A stretch of 45,924 nucleotides of DNA. It comes from Xenococcaceae cyanobacterium MO_167.B27 (GTDB lineage: Bacteria > Cyanobacteriota > Cyanobacteriia > Cyanobacteriales > Xenococcaceae). The notes beneath the pieces are model-generated. The model had not been told where the DNA came from. It saw only the letters and a program-made list of their open reading frames with translations, and ran no database searches. Shown here in pieces: positions 16,541 to 26,256 of the stretch (position 1 is its first letter; the number at the start of each line of letters is the position of its first letter). The DNA lies in contig JASJCP010000057.1 in assembly GCA_030065935.1 (NCBI GenBank), forward strand, positions 1 to 45,924, given 5' to 3'. A program made the position numbers and the translations under genes.

Positions 16541-18043
16541 CTACTTTTTAGAATTGGTATGAGCTAGGCTGCTTGCTTTTTTGCTAATTTTTGACAATTT
16601 CAGATAATGGCAAAGCCGACGAGAAAATAAACTGCTACAGGCACGCTCCTTGGCAATGCACGCTTCTGTTTCTGCTTCCTGCATCATGGTATCAATTCTC
16701 TCGGTTAAAGCAGTTTCCAATTGCTCCTCTAGTTTTTGAAGTTGTTGGACAGAAGCATATTGAGTTGCTAAGGTGAAAGTGCGATCGCATAACTCTTGTA
16801 GTAGCTTTTGTCTAATATCTGTTCTTAACTCTTTCAGCTTCAAAAGCCTTGTCACTTGATATTGTGCTTTTAAATTAATTAAAGGTGCTATTTCACCCAT
16901 AGATTTTCCCTGACAATGAAACAAGTTCAAAGCTTTCAAAAAATGCTGCTCTTTTTCTCCCTTTTTTTTAGCTAAACAAGTATATCTATGTTGAACAACA
17001 GCTTCTATTGATAAATCTAAACAACTGGTAAACTGCTGGTGATAAGCTTGTAAAAACTCTGTTTGTTCTTGTTGTTTATTTTTTTCTAATTCCTGGGAAT
17101 TTACTTGCAGGTGGTCAGCAATCCCTGGAATAGCATCAAGAGATTGTTGTGATTTGGTTCTTCCTCCCCGTACATAAAGACGATATTGTCTTAATAAATC
17201 AGCTAAATTTTGTAATTGTGATAAAACCGCTTCTGGAGTTAATTGAAAGTTCTTTTTTTCCCGAATTAAGAGAGCAATTTTAATCAATTGTTCTTGAGTA
17301 GGAGGCTGACATTTACTTTTTACACCTGCTCGACGTTGCTTAAGACGTTCTTGACGATAAACATCATGATAGCTTTCTAGTAAAATACTAGCTTGGCTAA
17401 TTTCTACTTCTGTTAAATTATGAAATTCTGTAAAAATTCGCTTGATTTGTTTATTGTTAGTATCGTTTAAAATTGCCCAATCACTAATTAAATAAACACC
17501 TTTTTCTAATAAAAATAAATTTAATTCTCGATATTGCTTTACCAGTCTTGTTATCCAGGTGTTAAGACTGGCTTTTTGGGAATTAAAAGTTTCTAAAATA
17601 TTGATAGCTAAGGGTTTGTAGGTACTGGAATTTACTTTTTTATTTGAGATTCTAAAATTTTCAGGAGTATCATCTAAAACCAAAGGAAAGAGATCGTACC
17701 GATTAAAATCATGTTCTTGACCAAATCGTTGTTCTAGTTGTAGACAAGCTAGCTCAATCTGATGGGAAATATAACATCGCAGACAAAATTCAGCTAAGAG
17801 ACAATCCTGATTATTAGCAGAAAGCTTGGAGTCAAAACGAGTAAGCTCTACGAATCGCTTTTGTACTAATGAATTGGAAATGTCTTCTCCTTCATTCAAA
17901 TTAGGAAATTGCTGAATAAAAAATTCTTTAGCTAAGACTATTTCTTGAACTTTAGGTTTTCCCGAAGCCGTAAGGCTTACAAGTCTCCAGTATTTTGATA
18001 CAGATATCATTTTTATTGGATTCGAGTAAAATTTAATGTTCAT
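16541..18043 (-). CDS. Divergent sigma-70-like regulator of the DUF1822/haemagglutinin neighbourhood
   Basis: 500 aa, cytosolic, Gln/Leu/Lys-rich. The layout parallels the large non-canonical sigma-70-type proteins that accompany DUF1822 genes in cyanobacteria. It has an N-terminal helical part, a central SDWAILN...HDVYRQERLKQRRAG region, a linker with PPTQEQLIKIALLIRE, and a C-terminal helix-turn-helix like region 4 (about 375-415: FHCQGKSMGEIAPLINLK, then TRLLKLKELR). Promoter-recognition regions are too divergent to confirm by eye. It follows the haemagglutinin gene on the same strand after 186 bp, so it may control that gene. An alternative is a DNA-binding protein unrelated to sigma factors. 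Confidence 0.5.
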   Translation of the reverse strand: MNIKFYSNPIKMISVSKYWRLVSLTASGKPKVQEIVLAKEFFIQQFPNLNEGEDISNSLVQKRFVELTRFDSKLSANNQDCLLAEFCLRCYISHQIELACLQLEQRFGQEHDFNRYDLFPLVLDDTPENFRISNKKVNSSTYKPLAINILETFNSQKASLNTWITRLVKQYRELNLFLLEKGVYLISDWAILNDTNNKQIKRIFTEFHNLTEVEISQASILLESYHDVYRQERLKQRRAGVKSKCQPPTQEQLIKIALLIREKKNFQLTPEAVLSQLQNLADLLRQYRLYVRGGRTKSQQSLDAIPGIADHLQVNSQELEKNKQQEQTEFLQAYHQQFTSCLDLSIEAVVQHRYTCLAKKKGEKEQHFLKALNLFHCQGKSMGEIAPLINLKAQYQVTRLLKLKELRTDIRQKLLQELCDRTFTLATQYASVQQLQKLEEQLETALTERIDTMMQEAETEACIAKERACSSLFSRRLCHYLKLSKISKKASSLAHTNSKK

Positions 18044-18229
18044 AACTATTGTTTATGGTACTGTATCATGTTTCAGATTGAAATATGATAATGAGTAAAA
18101 AGGATAAAGTCTAGTCAATTCATGAATTTATTAGACTTATGAAAAACACTTCTCTACAATTAAATAGGATTACTATTTAGATACTTAATTAATAAAAAAT
18201 AACTTTATGGATTAAGTGTTCACTGATAA

Positions 18230-21200
18230 TTATCGAGTGCAAGAATGAGGAATTAACCAAGGCATCTCCCCAGTAGTCGTGGTCGTAGGATTAGCAGTTA
18301 GAATGACGTTACCATTAGCACCAATAATCCAGCCTCGTGCTTCGACAATTTCTTGGGAAATAGAAGGGTTAGTTGGTTTGTTTCTCCAATGGGCTTTTTC
18401 TGCTTCTCCTTCCTGTGGTAAGTTTACCCATTCCGCAGACAATACTGCATCCCCTCTTAGAGATTCGTTAGGATTAGCAGGTAAACCACCCCTTCCTGTC
18501 ACCACAAATTCATTTTCTTCATCACCAGCAAGACAACTTTTAGCAATTAACCGAGACGCATCTACTATCGTTGTGGGTAATTCCGTTAAACCCCGTGCCG
18601 GATTGATTTCTAAAACATCTATGGTTACATCCCCATCTAATCCCAATTCAGATGAGGCACTAATATCCACAAATTCTCCGCCAAAAAAGCTATTAGTAGT
18701 AATTTGGATATTTCCCCCATCTCCTTCAAAGGCATTGGCAGTAATTTCATAAATATTGTCGGTAGGGAAAGCCAGGATAAAGTCACCATTAATCTTGATG
18801 TTCCCCCCATCTCCTCCCGCTTGGGCTGTCCCCGCAGTAGCTGTAATTTTCCCGCTATTGTCAAAGCTCAAAGTATCTCCGACATTGAGGGTAATATTGC
18901 CCCCCTGGCTACTGGCAGTTTCCGCCGTAATCGAACCTTGATTCAGAGCCAAGTTTTCTGCTGTGATTTCTATACTTCCTCCTTTTTCGCTACCGTCACT
19001 GTTTACCGCTATAGTTGCACCATCTCTGACTATTACTGTCTGAGGTGTTTGCTCCCTAGTTAATATACTTCCGCCGTCTCCTGTAGAACCTGCTTCCGTA
19101 TTGGCAAACAAACCACTATCTCTATCAGAAAGGGTTACATTGTCGGCAATTTTTAAGATAATATTTCCTGCATCTCCTGTACCAGATGTTCGTGCTGTAA
19201 TTGTTCCACCGTTGCTAACAGTTAGCTGTTGAGCGGTAATATCTAATTCTCCTCCCTTCCCTGCATCAAGAGTACTAGCAGTAATTTCTCCTCCATCTTT
19301 TACAATTAAGCTGGGAGTATTGATGTTTAAGTTTCCTGCATCTCCTGTTCCTTCTGCTTGAGTAAACAAAGTGCTATTTACAGGAGTATCGCCAATAGTA
19401 CCAGTACCCATTACTTCAACTGACTCTGTAGCATTGACCGTTAAAGCTCCACCCCCACCTTCACCAAAAGCACCTGCTCTAACTAATCCACCATCTCTGA
19501 TAATTAAGTTACCTACATTGAAACTAGCAGTACCACCTTTTCCCGTACCAAAGTTATCGGCAGATATTTTTGCACCATCTTCTACAGTTAATGTACCAGT
19601 AGTTATGTTTAATCTACCTGCATCACCTATGGGAGATATTGAATCATTATCTACAGCTACAGAATCGGCTGAAACAAAAATACCACTACTACCCTTAAGT
19701 TCAGTGGCATCTGGTGCTGTTCCATTTAATAAAATAAATTCAGAAGCATTAATTGTTAACTCTCCACCATTACCACCAAAACGAGCCGTATTAGCTATTT
19801 GCGCCCCGTCTTCGATAATTAATTTTCCAGTTTCAATGGTTAAATTACCTGCATTCCCTGCATCTTCTGGAGCAAAGATTGCAACTTGAGCAAAAAGACC
19901 ACTAAGAGAATCTGCTTTTCCTGCCGTTCCAATTAATTCTACGGAATCAGAAGCAATAATAGTAAGATTACCTGCATTACCAGTGCCAAAAGTGGAAGCA
20001 TCAACAATAGCACCATCTCTAGCAATTAATTTAGCTGTTTCTATAGTTATATTCCCTCCGTTACCAGTATTTGCTTGACTAAAAATGCCACTCGGAAACA
20101 ATCCATCTTCTGTTTCAATAACTCCAACTAAGTTTACTGACTCAGAGGCATTAATGTTTATATTCCCAGCTTGACCATTAGATTCAATACTGCTCGAAGA
20201 AAATATATTTGCTCCACCAGTAAGCGTTAATTTTTTAGTTGCAACTGTAATGTCACCAGCATTTCCTGAAGCTTCTGTGGTCGTAAATAAACCAAGTCCA
20301 CTTAATTCGACCAATTCTGAAGCAATAACAGTTAAGTTGCCCCCCTTTCCTATGGCACAATCACCCAGTTGAAAACAAACATCCGATGCTACGATTGCAC
20401 CTTCAGCAACAATAAACTTTTGGGTTTCAATATTTATATTGGCAGCAGAACCTTCTCCTTCTGTAGCAGTAAATAAACCTGCAAATCCACTAAATTCTAC
20501 TGAATCAGAAGTCCTGATTGATATTGTTCCTCCATTTTCTGAACCAAAGGTAGTCGCAAAAATTCCTGCATCATCAGTAACAGTAAGATTTCTTCCTTGA
20601 ATATGAATATCACCACCACTTTCGCCACTGGTATCGATAAAAGCAGTATTTAATAAATAAATATCAAGAAAGTTATTTACTTCTTGATAATTAAATTCAA
20701 AACCTTGTTCCGTCACACTTAAAATTACTGAGTTACCAGCAACACTCCCTAACTCAATCTTTCCTCCTTCAGCAATTAATCCTCCAGTTTCGAGAGAAAT
20801 TCCTCCACCTATTAACGCTAAAGTTTGTCCTGAATCTACAATAAGTTCTGCTCTGTTTACTATGTTCTGTGGTGTATCTGTAAATCCCAGACCAATAGGC
20901 ATATTAATTACTAAAAGTGGTGGGGCTTCGGGATTAATAGCACTGAATTCTTGTCCTTCGGAGAAAATAACACTACTAGCGGTACTACCAATAAATGAAC
21001 CTCTAATATCCAAACTGGCATTTTCGCCAAATACAATACCATTGGGGTTGATTAAAAATAGATTAGCTTCACCTAAAACTCCCAGTGTTCCCAAGATTTG
21101 AGAGAGATTATTTCCAGTAACTCTACCTATTATGTTACTGATACCATCAGGGTTAACAAAATAGACAGAATTACTTTCTGGAATACTAAATTCGGAAAAG

Positions 21201-21418
21201 CTATGAAAAAGATTAATCCCTCTAATAGCACCACCTTCTATATTTTGTAATTGCTCTTCTATAGAATTAACAACTGAGTTTTCACTACCTAAAGAATTAT
21301 CAGGAATAACCTGGGATAAAGAGATGCTTGGCTTATTAAAAAGATATATCCCGCTTACACCACATAAAGATAAAATAGTCTTTGTTACTTTGTGCAACCT
21401 GTTTTTGTAATGACTCAT
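18230..21418 (-). CDS. Filamentous-haemagglutinin-type two-partner secretion exoprotein
   Basis: 1062 aa from ATG 21418 (MSHYKNRLHK), preferred over an in-frame TTG at 21433. A signal-peptide-like N-terminus (ILSLCGVSGIYLFNKPSISLSQ) is followed by the TPS domain (GAIRGINLFHSFSEFSIPE, VYFVNPDGISNIIGRV, LINPNGIVFG with the conserved NPNGI motif). About 700 residues of beta-helix repeats follow, in which GNAGNITI/GGEL(T/D)I-type units recur. The C-terminus carries ...ANPTTTTTGEMPWLIPHSC. TpsA proteins are exported across the outer membrane by a TpsB (ShlB/FhaC) pore and often act as adhesins. No TpsB gene is in the window. Confidence 0.9.
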   Translation of the reverse strand: MSHYKNRLHKVTKTILSLCGVSGIYLFNKPSISLSQVIPDNSLGSENSVVNSIEEQLQNIEGGAIRGINLFHSFSEFSIPESNSVYFVNPDGISNIIGRVTGNNLSQILGTLGVLGEANLFLINPNGIVFGENASLDIRGSFIGSTASSVIFSEGQEFSAINPEAPPLLVINMPIGLGFTDTPQNIVNRAELIVDSGQTLALIGGGISLETGGLIAEGGKIELGSVAGNSVILSVTEQGFEFNYQEVNNFLDIYLLNTAFIDTSGESGGDIHIQGRNLTVTDDAGIFATTFGSENGGTISIRTSDSVEFSGFAGLFTATEGEGSAANINIETQKFIVAEGAIVASDVCFQLGDCAIGKGGNLTVIASELVELSGLGLFTTTEASGNAGDITVATKKLTLTGGANIFSSSSIESNGQAGNININASESVNLVGVIETEDGLFPSGIFSQANTGNGGNITIETAKLIARDGAIVDASTFGTGNAGNLTIIASDSVELIGTAGKADSLSGLFAQVAIFAPEDAGNAGNLTIETGKLIIEDGAQIANTARFGGNGGELTINASEFILLNGTAPDATELKGSSGIFVSADSVAVDNDSISPIGDAGRLNITTGTLTVEDGAKISADNFGTGKGGTASFNVGNLIIRDGGLVRAGAFGEGGGGALTVNATESVEVMGTGTIGDTPVNSTLFTQAEGTGDAGNLNINTPSLIVKDGGEITASTLDAGKGGELDITAQQLTVSNGGTITARTSGTGDAGNIILKIADNVTLSDRDSGLFANTEAGSTGDGGSILTREQTPQTVIVRDGATIAVNSDGSEKGGSIEITAENLALNQGSITAETASSQGGNITLNVGDTLSFDNSGKITATAGTAQAGGDGGNIKINGDFILAFPTDNIYEITANAFEGDGGNIQITTNSFFGGEFVDISASSELGLDGDVTIDVLEINPARGLTELPTTIVDASRLIAKSCLAGDEENEFVVTGRGGLPANPNESLRGDAVLSAEWVNLPQEGEAEKAHWRNKPTNPSISQEIVEARGWIIGANGNVILTANPTTTTTGEMPWLIPHSCTR

Positions 21419-21770
21419 TTTTAAACTCAGCAAACTAAAATATAGCTTGTATTAAACTATGGTAGGCAATATCAAAGATAACGGTACTCAGACAAAAAAC
21501 TAGAATAAAACAGCCTAAAACCCAGGTCTGATAAGAAATATACGCTCAACACCTAAAAATCGCGCTATACCCAAGTATATCAACAAACTCATTTAATCGG
21601 TGTAAAAACATTACTGGATATAGCTTTTCCTCTGTTTTTGATTTAAAAATGTCTAAGTCCCGATAATAAATGGAGCAAAAAAAACAATATATAACTATTT
21701 AAGCCCCTATAAATTAAAACTATCAGCTTTTTTTTGTTTCAACATTAGAATTGATCTAAAAATCAAAAAG
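21419..21770. other. Spacer between haemagglutinin and PEP-CTERM genes
   Basis: About 350 AT-rich bp containing the presumptive promoter of the haemagglutinin gene. An inverted repeat AGCTTTTT/AAAAAGCT (about 21725-21771) next to the PEP-CTERM stop could act as a weak terminator. No gene was recognised. Confidence 0.35.
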
Positions 21771-23183
21771 CTAATTTTTTGTTTTTTTCTTATACATCAT
21801 TCCCATCCCCAGGACACCAAAACTTAACCAACTAACGGTAGAATTTGGCTCAGGAACAGCAACTACTTCTTCCTCTGTAATTACAAGCTCGATGGGAGGG
21901 GAAAAAACTCCATAAGGACGGAGATTGAATATAGCTTCATTATTACTATTAGCAGTTTCTCTAATTAATTCAGTACGACGATATCGAATTATTTGAGTTT
22001 CTTCCAAAATAACATTAGGATTGTCTGCGTTAGCGGTAGTCAAATCATCTAGTAAATCGATTTGTTCTGTAATTTTATTCTCAATATTATTATTTGAGCC
22101 TAAATCTAAAACTCCACCCAAACAGATAGCATTTTCAGGACTTCCCAAATCAGCACATCCACCTGATTTATTATCAGGAAATGAGAAAAAATCAATTAAA
22201 TCAGGTAAAGAATTAGAATTTAATTCATTGAAACTACCATCAGCTTCAGGAGCAGTAAAAGCAGGGACAAATAAGAAATATCTATCCGCATCTCCACCTA
22301 AATCTATTAAAATTCGATACTTAAATAATAATTTATTATCGGTTTCCGTGACATATTCTGGGTTAAAGTTACCGCTTAAACTATTAACAAGAGGAAAACT
22401 AATTCCGTTATTTTTGTTAAAACCTAAATCATCACAAGCATTAGGAAAAGAACTACGACGACAAAAATCAGGTAATTCATCGGTTCGATAAAATGCCCCA
22501 GGTACTTTGCTATCGTCTTGTTGACCAATAATTAATTCATCATCAACCTTTAATTTAGAAACTAAAACTGTTGCTGTTTGCAAGTCAATGTTAATTGATG
22601 AAGCAATAGTATCTTCTAAATCGAAACCGAAAAATCGATTTTCTGTATCAATAACATTCTGTCCTTGAGTTGTGAAAAAATTATTATTATTAGAGTCAGA
22701 TGGGCTGTTAGGATTCGGTGTTGCAAAACTAGCTTCTGCCCTGCCTCCAAAAGATAAGTTGGAACTAAAATCGATTACAGCATTATCAAACAGAAAATAG
22801 TCTTGTCCGTAGATAGCCCCCTGACTTTGTAGCTGAGTGATTTCTTGAACTAAATCGTCAGTTAAACTTCCTATATCTCCTAAATTTGTTCGAGCCGAAG
22901 CATCTAAGTTAAGTTCAAGATTATTGACAAACAAAGTGTCAAATGCAGGAAAGCCACTGGAATCGCCAAAAAATTTAGTTCCTTCAACATTTTTGGGTAT
23001 AGAGTTATAAATAGAAGTGGCATTCAAGATTTCATAATCTCTTTCTAAATTTAGGAAAATACCATTAGAGCTTCCTCCCCATGTTCCTGTTGTTCTACGC
23101 CTCGCTTCTGCTGAATCTACAAAAGACCCTAACACAAATCCTGTAGCTGATGCTGTAAATATTAATAATTTACCTAAATTCAT
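21771..23183 (-). CDS. PEP-CTERM sorted exported protein
   Basis: 470 aa. The signal peptide is at residues 1-27 (MNLGKLLIFTASATGFVLGS, with an AEA cleavage-like site before RRRTTG). The C-terminal sorting signal is VPEPNSTVSWLSFGVLG followed by a Lys tail (MYKKKTKN), the exosortase-processed PEP-CTERM pattern. The body is Asn/Asp/Phe-rich with no recognised domain and two Cys-containing loops (DFCRRSSFPNACDDLGF, CADLGSPENAICLGG). The mature protein is expected on the cell surface or in extracellular matrix. Exosortase EpsH/XrtA is not in the window. It precedes the haemagglutinin gene on the same strand. Confidence 0.85.
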   Translation of the reverse strand: MNLGKLLIFTASATGFVLGSFVDSAEARRRTTGTWGGSSNGIFLNLERDYEILNATSIYNSIPKNVEGTKFFGDSSGFPAFDTLFVNNLELNLDASARTNLGDIGSLTDDLVQEITQLQSQGAIYGQDYFLFDNAVIDFSSNLSFGGRAEASFATPNPNSPSDSNNNNFFTTQGQNVIDTENRFFGFDLEDTIASSINIDLQTATVLVSKLKVDDELIIGQQDDSKVPGAFYRTDELPDFCRRSSFPNACDDLGFNKNNGISFPLVNSLSGNFNPEYVTETDNKLLFKYRILIDLGGDADRYFLFVPAFTAPEADGSFNELNSNSLPDLIDFFSFPDNKSGGCADLGSPENAICLGGVLDLGSNNNIENKITEQIDLLDDLTTANADNPNVILEETQIIRYRRTELIRETANSNNEAIFNLRPYGVFSPPIELVITEEEVVAVPEPNSTVSWLSFGVLGMGMMYKKKTKN

Positions 23184-23769
23184 TTTGAATTAATTTCCTA
23201 TTAGTTTAATAGCAAAATAAGTTGGTACAGTTTAAATATACAAAACAATTTTATTTTTAAATCAATCAACAGTATTTACAAATAAAAGACAGAATTTGGC
23301 AAATTAATTGTCAAAAAATATTTGTATATTGGAGTTTAATAATTACCAATACATATATCATGATTAAAATAATGACGGAATCAAGTGTTTTAATTTAAAA
23401 ACATATTTGGCTATTCTAGAAGAGTTATAGTAAGAGAATAGTTCAAATTATCTCAACCTCTTGAATTACGAAAAATTTTACTCAACAAGGCTTTAAAGGG
23501 TTATTTTGTATCAAATTATCATAGCTACTATAGAATAGCAACATATTTGTATTTTCGATAATTATTCATGAAGAATTTGTATAAAATTTGCAAGCACAAA
23601 ATATTTGTTATATAAAATAGCGAGAGATTTAAAAAAAATAAGGTTGTTATTAATAACAGCATAGTCTTAATAAAAGTTAATTTAAAAATCGAAAATAGGC
23701 AATCTCTGCTTGATTTACTTTTTGTATATCCTATTAATCTCTTGAAACTTTTACAAAAATAATAGAACA
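23184..23769. other. AT-rich divergent intergenic region
   Basis: 586 bp between the PEP-CTERM gene (minus) and the PPC-RTX gene (plus), so both promoters should lie here. Base composition is extremely AT-rich. A minus-strand 80-codon open frame (23528-23770) is hydrophobic and Asn/Tyr/Phe-biased in the way random AT-rich DNA translates, so it is not called. No repeat or RNA structure was found. Confidence 0.45.
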
Positions 23770-25971
23770 ATGGAAAGCAATATAGTTTTTGATTTTGTAG
23801 AACCTAACGATACTATTCTTGAAGCAACTGATATTGGTTTGACTTTGAGTAACTCAGGTAATTTTATAGCTGATGGCTTTATTGGAGATAGTCCCAATAT
23901 TACGAATGGCTCAAATGATGTAGATTTGTTTCAAATTCAGTTAAATATAGGCGATCGCGTAACAATTGATATTGATGCTAGAGAATTTGGCTCTAACTTA
24001 GATTCGGTGCTGCTATTATTTGACTCAAATGGTACTCTAGTTGCTTTCAGTGATGATGATTTTGCTCCTGGTGAAAATCCTTTTGTTTCTTTTACAGACT
24101 CTTTTATTAGCTTTGAAGCGGAAATTTCTGGTCTCTACTACATTGGTGTAAGTTCATTCCCCAATCTCTATGATCCTTTTGTAGCTGATAGTGGAACTGG
24201 TGGTAATAGTACTGGTGAATATAATATCGACATCAACTTATTTAATGGAATTGAGCCTAATGATGCTATTTTTGAGGCTACAGATACTGGTTTGACTTCA
24301 AGCAACCCAGGTAATTTTATCGCCGATGGCTTTATTGGAGATAGTCTTTTTAATCCTGAGATTGAAACACTAGATGTAGATTTGTTTGAAGTCCAGTTGA
24401 ATGCAGGAGATTATTTAACAGTTGATATTGATACTACAGAATCTGACTCTAGTTTAGATTCGGTGCTGCGATTGTTTGACTCGAATGGTTTGGAATTAGT
24501 TGCTAGTGATGATACCCTTGCTCCTGACGAAAATCCTTTTGCTACTAACGTTGGAGACTCTTTTATTAGCTTTCAGGCTGAGGCTTCTGGTATTTACTAT
24601 ATTGGCGTAAGCTCATTTCCCAACATCAATTATGACCCCAGATTTAGTAATACATTATCTTCAGATGATAGCGGTAATAGTACTGGTGAATATACTATCG
24701 ACATCAACTTATTTAAGGATGACAATGACACGATTTTTGAGGCTCAAGATACTGGTTTAACCTCGATTAACCCTGGTAACTTTGTCAGTGATGGATTTAT
24801 TGGAATTAATGATATTGTCACTGATGGGATTATTGGAAGAAATAATGAGTTTTTTGATGCAGCAGATGATATAGATTTTTTTGAAGTTCAGTTAAATGCA
24901 GGAGATGTTATCACAATTGATATCGATGCTCAAGAATTTGGCTCTAGTCTAGATTCGGTACTGCGATTGTTTGACTCCAATGGAAATCAAGTAGCTATTA
25001 GTGATGATAACAATGCTCCTGGTGAAAATCCTGCTGCTACTATTGGAGACTCTTTTATTAGCTTTGAAGCTGAGGCTTCTGGCATCTACTATATTGGCGT
25101 AAGCTCATTTTTTAACTTAAATTACAATCCCTTTGGCTCTTTCAGGACTAGGGCTGCTAATGGTAATAGTATTGGGGAATATAAGATTAGTATTACCCTA
25201 AGTACGCCAGATAATGACATTCTTGATGGGACTATGGCATCTAACAGTATTTTGGGTCTAGATGGCAATGACCTCATTCAAGAATTAGCAGGAAATAATA
25301 CCCTGAATGGAGATGATGGAGCAGATCGATTCTTTGGTCAAGGTGGCAACGATGTCCTTCGAGGAGCAGCAGGAAACGATAGCTTAAATGGAGGAGGAGG
25401 AAATGATACTCTCCTTGGAGGTACTGCTAACGATGTCCTTCGAGGAGGAACAGGAAGAGATCGCTTAAATGGAGGAAGAGGAAATGATACTCTGATTGGA
25501 GGTAGTGCTAACGATGTCCTTCGAGGGGGAACAGGAAGCGATAGCTTAAATGGAGGAAGAGGAAATGATACTCTGATTGGAGGTAGTGCTAACGATGTCC
25601 TTCGAGGAGGAACAGGAAGCGATATTTTTGTCTTTGATACAGGTAGTGTTTTTGATATTTCTGATTTGGGAGTAGATCGCATTTTGGATTTTTCAGGAAA
25701 CAGCGACCGCATCAATCTTTCAAAAGATACCTTCGCAGCTTTAGACAACACAAATAATGGTCCATTGCGTAATTCTGACTTTGAAGTAGTTACTAGCAAT
25801 GCTCTAGCTAAAGGTAGTAGTGCAGAAATTGTTTATAATTCTAGCAATGGGAACTTATACTACAACGAAAATAATGCTGCTGCTGGTTTTGGTAATGGGG
25901 GTTTATTTGCCAAATTAATTGGTTCTCCAGATGATTTATCCGCTAGAGATTTTGTAGTTGTAGACGTATAA
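23770..25971 (+). CDS. Secreted protein with three PPC-like domains and RTX repeats
   Basis: 733 aa. Three tandem pre-peptidase C-terminal (PPC) type beta-sandwich domains occupy about residues 8-155, 157-312 and 317-475. Each has the pattern EPNDxIxEAxDTGL, VDLFEVQLNAGDxxxxDID, LDSVLRLFDSNG, SDDxxAPxENP, and EASGIYYIGVSSF. RTX nonapeptides (GGxGNDxLxGG) follow at about 490-620. The C-terminal FVFDTGS...ILDFSGNSDRINLSK region is typical of type I secretion substrates. No catalytic domain is visible, so this is probably a structural or adhesive extracellular protein. There is no signal peptide, consistent with type I export. Confidence 0.87.
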   Translation: MESNIVFDFVEPNDTILEATDIGLTLSNSGNFIADGFIGDSPNITNGSNDVDLFQIQLNIGDRVTIDIDAREFGSNLDSVLLLFDSNGTLVAFSDDDFAPGENPFVSFTDSFISFEAEISGLYYIGVSSFPNLYDPFVADSGTGGNSTGEYNIDINLFNGIEPNDAIFEATDTGLTSSNPGNFIADGFIGDSLFNPEIETLDVDLFEVQLNAGDYLTVDIDTTESDSSLDSVLRLFDSNGLELVASDDTLAPDENPFATNVGDSFISFQAEASGIYYIGVSSFPNINYDPRFSNTLSSDDSGNSTGEYTIDINLFKDDNDTIFEAQDTGLTSINPGNFVSDGFIGINDIVTDGIIGRNNEFFDAADDIDFFEVQLNAGDVITIDIDAQEFGSSLDSVLRLFDSNGNQVAISDDNNAPGENPAATIGDSFISFEAEASGIYYIGVSSFFNLNYNPFGSFRTRAANGNSIGEYKISITLSTPDNDILDGTMASNSILGLDGNDLIQELAGNNTLNGDDGADRFFGQGGNDVLRGAAGNDSLNGGGGNDTLLGGTANDVLRGGTGRDRLNGGRGNDTLIGGSANDVLRGGTGSDSLNGGRGNDTLIGGSANDVLRGGTGSDIFVFDTGSVFDISDLGVDRILDFSGNSDRINLSKDTFAALDNTNNGPLRNSDFEVVTSNALAKGSSAEIVYNSSNGNLYYNENNAAAGFGNGGLFAKLIGSPDDLSARDFVVVDV
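25348..25623 (+). repeat. 81-bp coding tandem repeats in the PPC-RTX gene
   Basis: The motif aacgatgtccttcgagga recurs with an exact 81-bp period (25348, 25429, 25510, 25591). Each period encodes three RTX nonapeptides. The last two periods are nearly identical, indicating recent duplication. Confidence 0.8.
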
Positions 25972-26256
25972 CTCATCTTTTGGACAAAATTCAATCCCTC
26001 TATTTGCTCTGGTTCTCCACCGTTTGTACAAAAGACCTCTTGCAAAAGTCTTTCGTGGTATAATAATTTGTTTGGTTCTTGGGAGCGGGAAAGGGGGGAT
26101 TTTAAGTTGTCTTTCGGCAATAAACCAGCTAATGTCTGGATATGTCCCCCCTTCGCGTCCTGTTGGATTATGGCGAGTCGTTGAACCAAGAATCTCTTAA
26201 GCCAAATGGCTAAGGGAGTGTCAAGCCCAAAACTAACCCCTCATCCTTCATCCCTT
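25972..26256. other. Spacer with repeat debris upstream of the alpha-E gene
   Basis: Contains AAAGAC/GTCTTT around CTCTTGCAAAA (about 26031-26053), a sequence type often seen at cyanobacterial insertion-sequence ends. It also carries a low-complexity ctcatccttcatccctta stretch directly before the alpha-E ATG. No gene is recognised. A minus-strand open frame (25860-26189) overlaps the RTX gene and is not credible. Confidence 0.4.

Noticed and set aside
23528-23770. 80-codon minus-strand frame between the PEP-CTERM and PPC-RTX genes
   Set aside because: The composition is what extremely AT-rich DNA yields by chance, no ribosome binding site is seen, and it abuts the start of an opposing real gene.
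13655-25971. Prophage origin for the surface-protein region
   Set aside because: No phage structural, packaging, integrase or lysis genes are present; the genes are secretion substrates and regulators.
25338-26189. Minus-strand frames overlapping the end of the PPC-RTX gene
   Set aside because: Antisense of RTX repeats or of spacer debris; no independent domain is visible.
26206-26256. 17-residue extension of the alpha-E protein
   Set aside because: It is encoded by low-complexity repeat; family members begin MLSRVADSIYWLNRY.
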